From: Prochlorococcus sp. AG-459-D04
GTDB lineage: Bacteria; Cyanobacteriota; Cyanobacteriia; PCC-6307; Cyanobiaceae
Length of the DNA stretch: 33,873 nt
Direction of reading: 5' to 3'
NCBI GenBank assembly: GCA_003212035.1
Contig: QCRA01000008.1
Span: forward strand, 1-33,873
The position numbers and the translations under genes are program-made. Of the stretch, positions 29,520 through 33,873 are shown piece after piece. The notes below the pieces were generated by a model that was given only the letters and a program-made list of their open reading frames with translations, did not search any database and was not told where the DNA came from. Each line of letters starts with the position of its first letter. Position 1 is the first letter of the stretch.

Positions 29520-30248
29520 ATGGTTAAAGCTAATAAATCAAAAAATAATGCTAAAAAACTTAAAACTGTCTCAATAAATAATTTGAGTCACTTTTATGGA
29601 AAAAATGAGAATAAAAAACAAGTTCTTAATGACGTTAATTTAAATATTGATAAAGGAGAGTTGGTTCTTTTAAAAGGACCTTCTGGTTGTGGTAAAACGA
29701 CTCTTTTAACATTAATTGGTGCCTTGAGAACCTGTCAAAGTGGAGATTTAACTGTATTAAATAATCAGTTAAATGGAGCATCAAGGAAAACGCGTCAGAT
29801 TCTTAGAAGAAGTATTGGAATGATATTTCAAGGTCACAATCTTCTGAGATGTTTAACAGCAGAACAAAATGTACAGATGGGCGCCGATTTAATAAAAGGT
29901 TTAACATATTTGCAAAGACGTGAAATAGCACGGAATTGGTTGTCTGCAGTAGGATTAGAGGAACATCATAAAAAGTTGCCAAATGACTTATCTGGTGGGC
30001 AGAAACAGAGAGTAGCAATTGCTCGAGCTTTATCTGCTAACCCAAAACTTTTATTAGCAGATGAACCAACTTCTGCTTTAGATAGCGTCACAGGAAGAGA
30101 AATAGTAATCCTTTTGAGAAAACTAGCAAAAGAGCAAAATTGTTCTGTACTTATGGTGACGCATGATCCAAGAATTTCTGATATGGCTGATAGGATTTTA
30201 AATATGGAAGATGGTAAAATATATGGTGCTCATGGTGAGCTAATATAA
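29520..30248 (+). CDS. devA: DevA-like ABC transporter ATPase
   Basis: Walker A GPSGCGKTT, LSGGQKQR, DEPTSALD. Confidence 0.92.
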   Translation: MVKANKSKNNAKKLKTVSINNLSHFYGKNENKKQVLNDVNLNIDKGELVLLKGPSGCGKTTLLTLIGALRTCQSGDLTVLNNQLNGASRKTRQILRRSIGMIFQGHNLLRCLTAEQNVQMGADLIKGLTYLQRREIARNWLSAVGLEEHHKKLPNDLSGGQKQRVAIARALSANPKLLLADEPTSALDSVTGREIVILLRKLAKEQNCSVLMVTHDPRISDMADRILNMEDGKIYGAHGELI

Positions 30249-30266
30249 TTGAAAGTTAAAAATTTC

Positions 30267-30416
30267 ATGTCTAAGCGAAGGAATCTAAAAAAAGAAAAGC
30301 AGGAACGTAATCGAGCCTATGCTAGAAAATTCAAAAAAAGGAAATTAAGAACCGATGGAAGACCTGATGGTGGAAACGTTACAGGTACAGCAAATAATGG
30401 CGGTGCAGCTGATTAG
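30267..30416 (+). CDS. Small basic protein (49 aa)
   Basis: MSKRRNLKKEKQERNRAYARKFKKRKLRTDGRPDGGNVTGTANNGGAAD; ATG ORF not in the supplied track. Confidence 0.6.
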   Translation: MSKRRNLKKEKQERNRAYARKFKKRKLRTDGRPDGGNVTGTANNGGAAD

Positions 30417-30477
30417 GGAATATCTTTTATTTTTATCCTTTGGAATTCAACATATTATGCATATTTAAGACATAATT

Positions 30478-31389
30478 ATGAATGTAAGTATTGTTATACC
30501 GACTTACAATAGATTACCTATATTAGAGAAATGTCTTTTTGCGCTTGAGAATCAAAAATTAAATACAAATATCAGTAATTATGAAGTAATAGTAGTTGAT
30601 GATGGATCAACTGATGGGACAACCTCATGGATAAATAAAAACAAAGCAAATCTCCCACACGTTATTCTATTTCAGCAAGAACATGGAGGGCCTGCACTTG
30701 GGAGAAATCTGGGAGTAATTAAATCAAAATATGAAATTATTATATTCATTGATAGTGATCTTATTGTTCTAGACAATTTTATAAATTGCCACACAGAAAA
30801 ATTACTTGCCTCTTGGAGAAAAAATGAAAAAAAATGTTTTACCTATGGCTCGGTAGTCAATACGTCTAATTTTCTAAATCCTCAGAGTGAAAAACATAAA
30901 ATAACAGACACTTCTTTTGCTTACTTTGCAACTGGGAATGTTGCGATATCAAAAGAATTGATTTTAAGTGTGGGATTATTTGATACTTCTTTTAGTCTTT
31001 ACGGTTGGGAGGATTTAGAACTTGGAGAAAGACTAAAAAAAATTGGGACAAAATTAATTAAATGTCCAAATGCAGTAGGTTTTCATTGGCATCCGCCATT
31101 TAATTGCGAACAAATAGATTCATTAATAGGTCAAGAAAAAGAGAGAGCAAAAATGGCTTTAGTGTTCTATAAGAAACATCCAAATTTAAGGGTTAGATTT
31201 ATGATTCAATTAACGCCTATTCATAATTTACTTTGGCAAATTCTTTGCTTGGGAGGACTAATCAGTGTTGATAGAATTCTTCCTTTATTAAAATTCTTAG
31301 TAAATGTAAGAAGAAATAGACTTGCACTTGAGATACTTAGGATCCCTCTAAATATGATTTACATTAAACAGTTAACCAAATTAAGATAA
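30478..31389 (+). CDS. Family 2 glycosyltransferase
   Basis: 'VSIVIPTYNRLPILEKCLFAL', 'VVDDGSTDGTTSWI', 'GGPALGRNLGV', 'FIDSD'. Confidence 0.92.
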   Translation: MNVSIVIPTYNRLPILEKCLFALENQKLNTNISNYEVIVVDDGSTDGTTSWINKNKANLPHVILFQQEHGGPALGRNLGVIKSKYEIIIFIDSDLIVLDNFINCHTEKLLASWRKNEKKCFTYGSVVNTSNFLNPQSEKHKITDTSFAYFATGNVAISKELILSVGLFDTSFSLYGWEDLELGERLKKIGTKLIKCPNAVGFHWHPPFNCEQIDSLIGQEKERAKMALVFYKKHPNLRVRFMIQLTPIHNLLWQILCLGGLISVDRILPLLKFLVNVRRNRLALEILRIPLNMIYIKQLTKLR

Positions 31390-31413
31390 AAACTTTTAGA
31401 AATACACATCACT

Positions 31414-31422
31414 TGCTAGAAT
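31414..31422 (+). promoter_or_regulatory. Candidate extended -10 promoter (TGCTAGAAT) for rpsB-tsf
   Basis: TGN plus TAGAAT about 20 nt upstream of the structured leader. Confidence 0.45.
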
Positions 31423-31441
31423 CGTTGAAATAAAACTCACA

Positions 31442-31505
31442 CATCTGACAGTTTCGGGTGATTTATTAATATTAATTCCCCGTCAGATGGAGGCTAACCC
31501 GAAAC
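31442..31505 (+). promoter_or_regulatory. Candidate rpsB leader pseudoknot / autoregulatory RNA
   Basis: CATCTGAC (31442-31449) with GTCAGATG (31482-31489) and GTTTCGGGT (31451-31459) with ACCCGAAAC (31497-31505): both perfect and interleaved. Confidence 0.8.
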
Positions 31506-31517
31506 CCTTTTTAAATT

Positions 31518-32222
31518 ATGGCTGTTGTATCACTATCAGAAATGATGGAAGCTGGTGCTCATTTTGGGCACCAAACTAGACGTTGGAATCCCAAGATGTC
31601 TAAGTATATATATTGCGCGAGAAATGGAGTTCATATTATTGATCTTGTAAAAACAGCATTGTGTATGAACAATGCGTACAAATGGACGAGAAACGCTGCA
31701 AAAAGCGGTAAACGTTTTCTATTTGTCGGTACAAAAAAACAAGCATCAGATGTAGTAGCTCAGGAAGCGACACGATGTGGCGCTGCATATGTAAATCAAA
31801 GATGGCTTGGAGGGATGTTGACTAACTGGACAACAATGAAAGCTAGGATTGAAAGATTAAAGGATCTAGAAAGAATGGAAAGTAGTGGTTCAATAGCAAT
31901 GAGGCCAAAAAAAGAAGCTGCAGTATTAAGAAGAGAACTTGAAAGATTACAAAAATACTTAGGTGGACTTAAGGGTATGAGAAGACTACCAGATGTAGTT
32001 GTATTGGTTGACCAAAGAAGAGAATCTAATGCAGTATTAGAAGCTAGAAAATTAGATATCTCATTAGTATCAATGTTGGATACAAATTGCGATCCGGATT
32101 TGTGTGAAGTTCCAATTCCTTGTAACGATGATGCCGTTAGATCTGTACAACTTATTTTAGGAAGACTCGCAGATGCTATAAATGAGGGTAGAAAGGGCTC
32201 TAATGCTGAAAGAAAAAATTAA
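31518..32222 (+). CDS. rpsB: 30S ribosomal protein S2
   Basis: '[35 protein letters not shown]', '[12 protein letters not shown]'. Confidence 0.98.
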   Translation: MAVVSLSEMMEAGAHFGHQTRRWNPKMSKYIYCARNGVHIIDLVKTALCMNNAYKWTRNAAKSGKRFLFVGTKKQASDVVAQEATRCGAAYVNQRWLGGMLTNWTTMKARIERLKDLERMESSGSIAMRPKKEAAVLRRELERLQKYLGGLKGMRRLPDVVVLVDQRRESNAVLEARKLDISLVSMLDTNCDPDLCEVPIPCNDDAVRSVQLILGRLADAINEGRKGSNAERKN

Positions 32223-32266
32223 ATTCTAAATTAAAACTTACTATTCACTATTTTTTATTACTTCAA

Positions 32267-32923
32267 ATGGGAAACATTACAGCAAAACTTGTAAAAGATC
32301 TTAGAGATAAAACTGGTGCAGGGATGATGGACTGCAAAAAAGCACTTAACGAAACCGAAGGAAATCTAGATAAAGCATTGGAGTGGTTAAGAAAGAAAGG
32401 CATAGCTAGTGCTGAAAAGAAATCGGGAAGAGTAGCGGCAGAAGGGTCAATTGGTAGTTATATACATACTGGTTCAAGAGTCGGAGTTTTACTTGAGTTA
32501 AATTGTGAAACTGATTTCGTTGCTAGAGGCGAGATATTCCAATCTCTGCTGAAGGATGTCTCAATGCAAGTAGCAGCATGCCCAAATGTTGAGTATGTAT
32601 CAATTGATGAAATACCAGAAGATGTTGTGGAAAAAGAAAAGCAGATTGAAATGGGCAGGGATGATTTGTCAGGAAAACCAGAACAAATTAAAGAAAGAAT
32701 AGTTGAAGGGAGAATTGCAAAAAGACTGAATGAGCTTGTTTTGCTTTCACAACCCTACATTAAAGATAGTTCTCTAACAGTTGAGGATCTTGTTAAACAA
32801 GCAGCTGCAAAAATTGGGGAAAATATTAAAGTAAGACGCTTTACAAGATATACATTGGGTGAAGGTATTGAAAAAAATCAGATGGACTTTGCTGAAGAGG
32901 TTGCATCAATGCAAACAAACTAG
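32267..32923 (+). CDS. tsf: Elongation factor Ts
   Basis: '[38 protein letters not shown]', '[10 protein letters not shown]'. Confidence 0.98.
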   Translation: MGNITAKLVKDLRDKTGAGMMDCKKALNETEGNLDKALEWLRKKGIASAEKKSGRVAAEGSIGSYIHTGSRVGVLLELNCETDFVARGEIFQSLLKDVSMQVAACPNVEYVSIDEIPEDVVEKEKQIEMGRDDLSGKPEQIKERIVEGRIAKRLNELVLLSQPYIKDSSLTVEDLVKQAAAKIGENIKVRRFTRYTLGEGIEKNQMDFAEEVASMQTN

Positions 32924-32936
32924 TCACTTTAATGTT

Positions 32937-33873
32937 TTGAATAATTTCAATAATTGCATAGATATAGATAAAATTAATTCTCAATTAGAGAGAGCAGACC
33001 TACAAAAAAGAATATTAAATAAAAATATATATAGGGCGTATGAACATTATCTTAATCTCGTAAGAAATTTACTTTTTATCTCTGTAGATAAAGGCCTTAA
33101 TCAAATATATGGTTATCCAATAATTAATGATAATTTCTTAAATGAAAATGAATTCTGTAGCCTTTTCGAAAAAAAAATAAGTAAATTAATTTTTACCAAT
33201 TTGCCCTTTTTTACAGTAGAACAATTAAAGATAAATGAAATTGAAAAAAATATAAATAAGGAAATTAATTTTACTATTTTTGATAGTTCCACAAAAACAA
33301 AGGATGATCAAAAAGAAAAATTTCAATATGAAGATGGTTTTCAATTAAAAGAATCCACTCGGTTCGAGATAAGTAATGACTTTTCAAATACTTCTGAATA
33401 TTATCAAGCTCATAATTATGAGAAATTCGTATCACTTGATTTAGATAATAACGACCATAATAATTATTTATCTAAAAACAATATTTTTGAAAATTTAGGA
33501 TTTGAAAAACAATTTATTTCCTCACTTCTTGAGTTAATAGGTGAAGAAAAGGTAGAAAAACCAAGACATCCAGAAAAAGAAAATATCAATCAAATGGGTA
33601 ATTTACCAAAAAATCAGATTCTTAATAATTTTGATTTAATAGACAAGTCATTGGATAATTTACTATTGAATCTTTCATATGATATTAACCAAGAATTATT
33701 CAAGGCAAATCTAATAAAAAAGATGATATCAAGAGATTCCTTTGAGTACTTGGTGGGCAAAAATCTTATGATAAAGCATCCATATCCTTTTGTTATTAAT
33801 TTCGAATTAAACTTAAATCGGTCATCATTAAACGGCAATAATTTCCCAAGTATTATTTTCTTTAATATATCTA
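32937..33873 (+). CDS. Large hypothetical ORF, truncated at window edge (TTG start or earlier alternative)
   Basis: Frame open without stop from TTG 32937 to the window end (>310 codons); missed by the track because it starts with a non-ATG codon and runs off the edge. Confidence 0.65.
   Translation, partial: MNNFNNCIDIDKINSQLERADLQKRILNKNIYRAYEHYLNLVRNLLFISVDKGLNQIYGYPIINDNFLNENEFCSLFEKKISKLIFTNLPFFTVEQLKINEIEKNINKEINFTIFDSSTKTKDDQKEKFQYEDGFQLKESTRFEISNDFSNTSEYYQAHNYEKFVSLDLDNNDHNNYLSKNNIFENLGFEKQFISSLLELIGEEKVEKPRHPEKENINQMGNLPKNQILNNFDLIDKSLDNLLLNLSYDINQELFKANLIKKMISRDSFEYLVGKNLMIKHPYPFVINFELNLNRSSLNGNNFPSIIFFNIS

Noticed and set aside
27584-30018. Minus-strand ORFs 27584..27796 and 29803..30018
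   Set aside because: Antisense to devB and devA.
33361-33370. GGTTCGAGAT resembling a tRNA T-loop
   Set aside because: No matching acceptor, D or anticodon arms and it lies inside an open reading frame; no tRNA found in the window.
33614-33838. Minus-strand 74-aa ORF
   Set aside because: Antisense to the long open plus-strand frame downstream of tsf.

Overview
AT-rich, gene-dense cyanobacterial chromosomal segment. The petN, psb29/thf1, sipA, pcyA, devBCA and pst genes together with the low GC suggest a high-light Prochlorococcus-like genome; that taxon call is inference. Recognisable blocks: a DUF1499 protein; a 2TM K+ channel with RCK domains; a c-type cytochrome and a LptA/OstA-like protein; the pstSCAB phosphate transporter; a minus-strand PDE / Lhr-type helicase / ATP-dependent DNA ligase / MBL-exonuclease cassette (a known ligase-associated repair module); a stand-alone IF2_N-like protein; a DUF2130 protein; a run of small, poorly characterised ORFs (16-20 kb); petN with an overlapping small membrane ORF; psb29; clpP; ftsH; sipA; a pair of M16 peptidases; pcyA-devBCA; a GT2 glycosyltransferase; rpsB-tsf; and a long partial ORF running off the right edge. 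The best candidate for an under-described element is the rpsB 5' leader. It contains two perfect, interleaved inverted repeats (8 bp and 9 bp, order A-B-A'-B') that can form an H-type pseudoknot or mutually exclusive helices, probably an S2-responsive autoregulatory element. I found no tRNA or rRNA genes, CRISPR array, transposon or prophage. The rest looks like ordinary core genome plus a small-protein-rich stretch.
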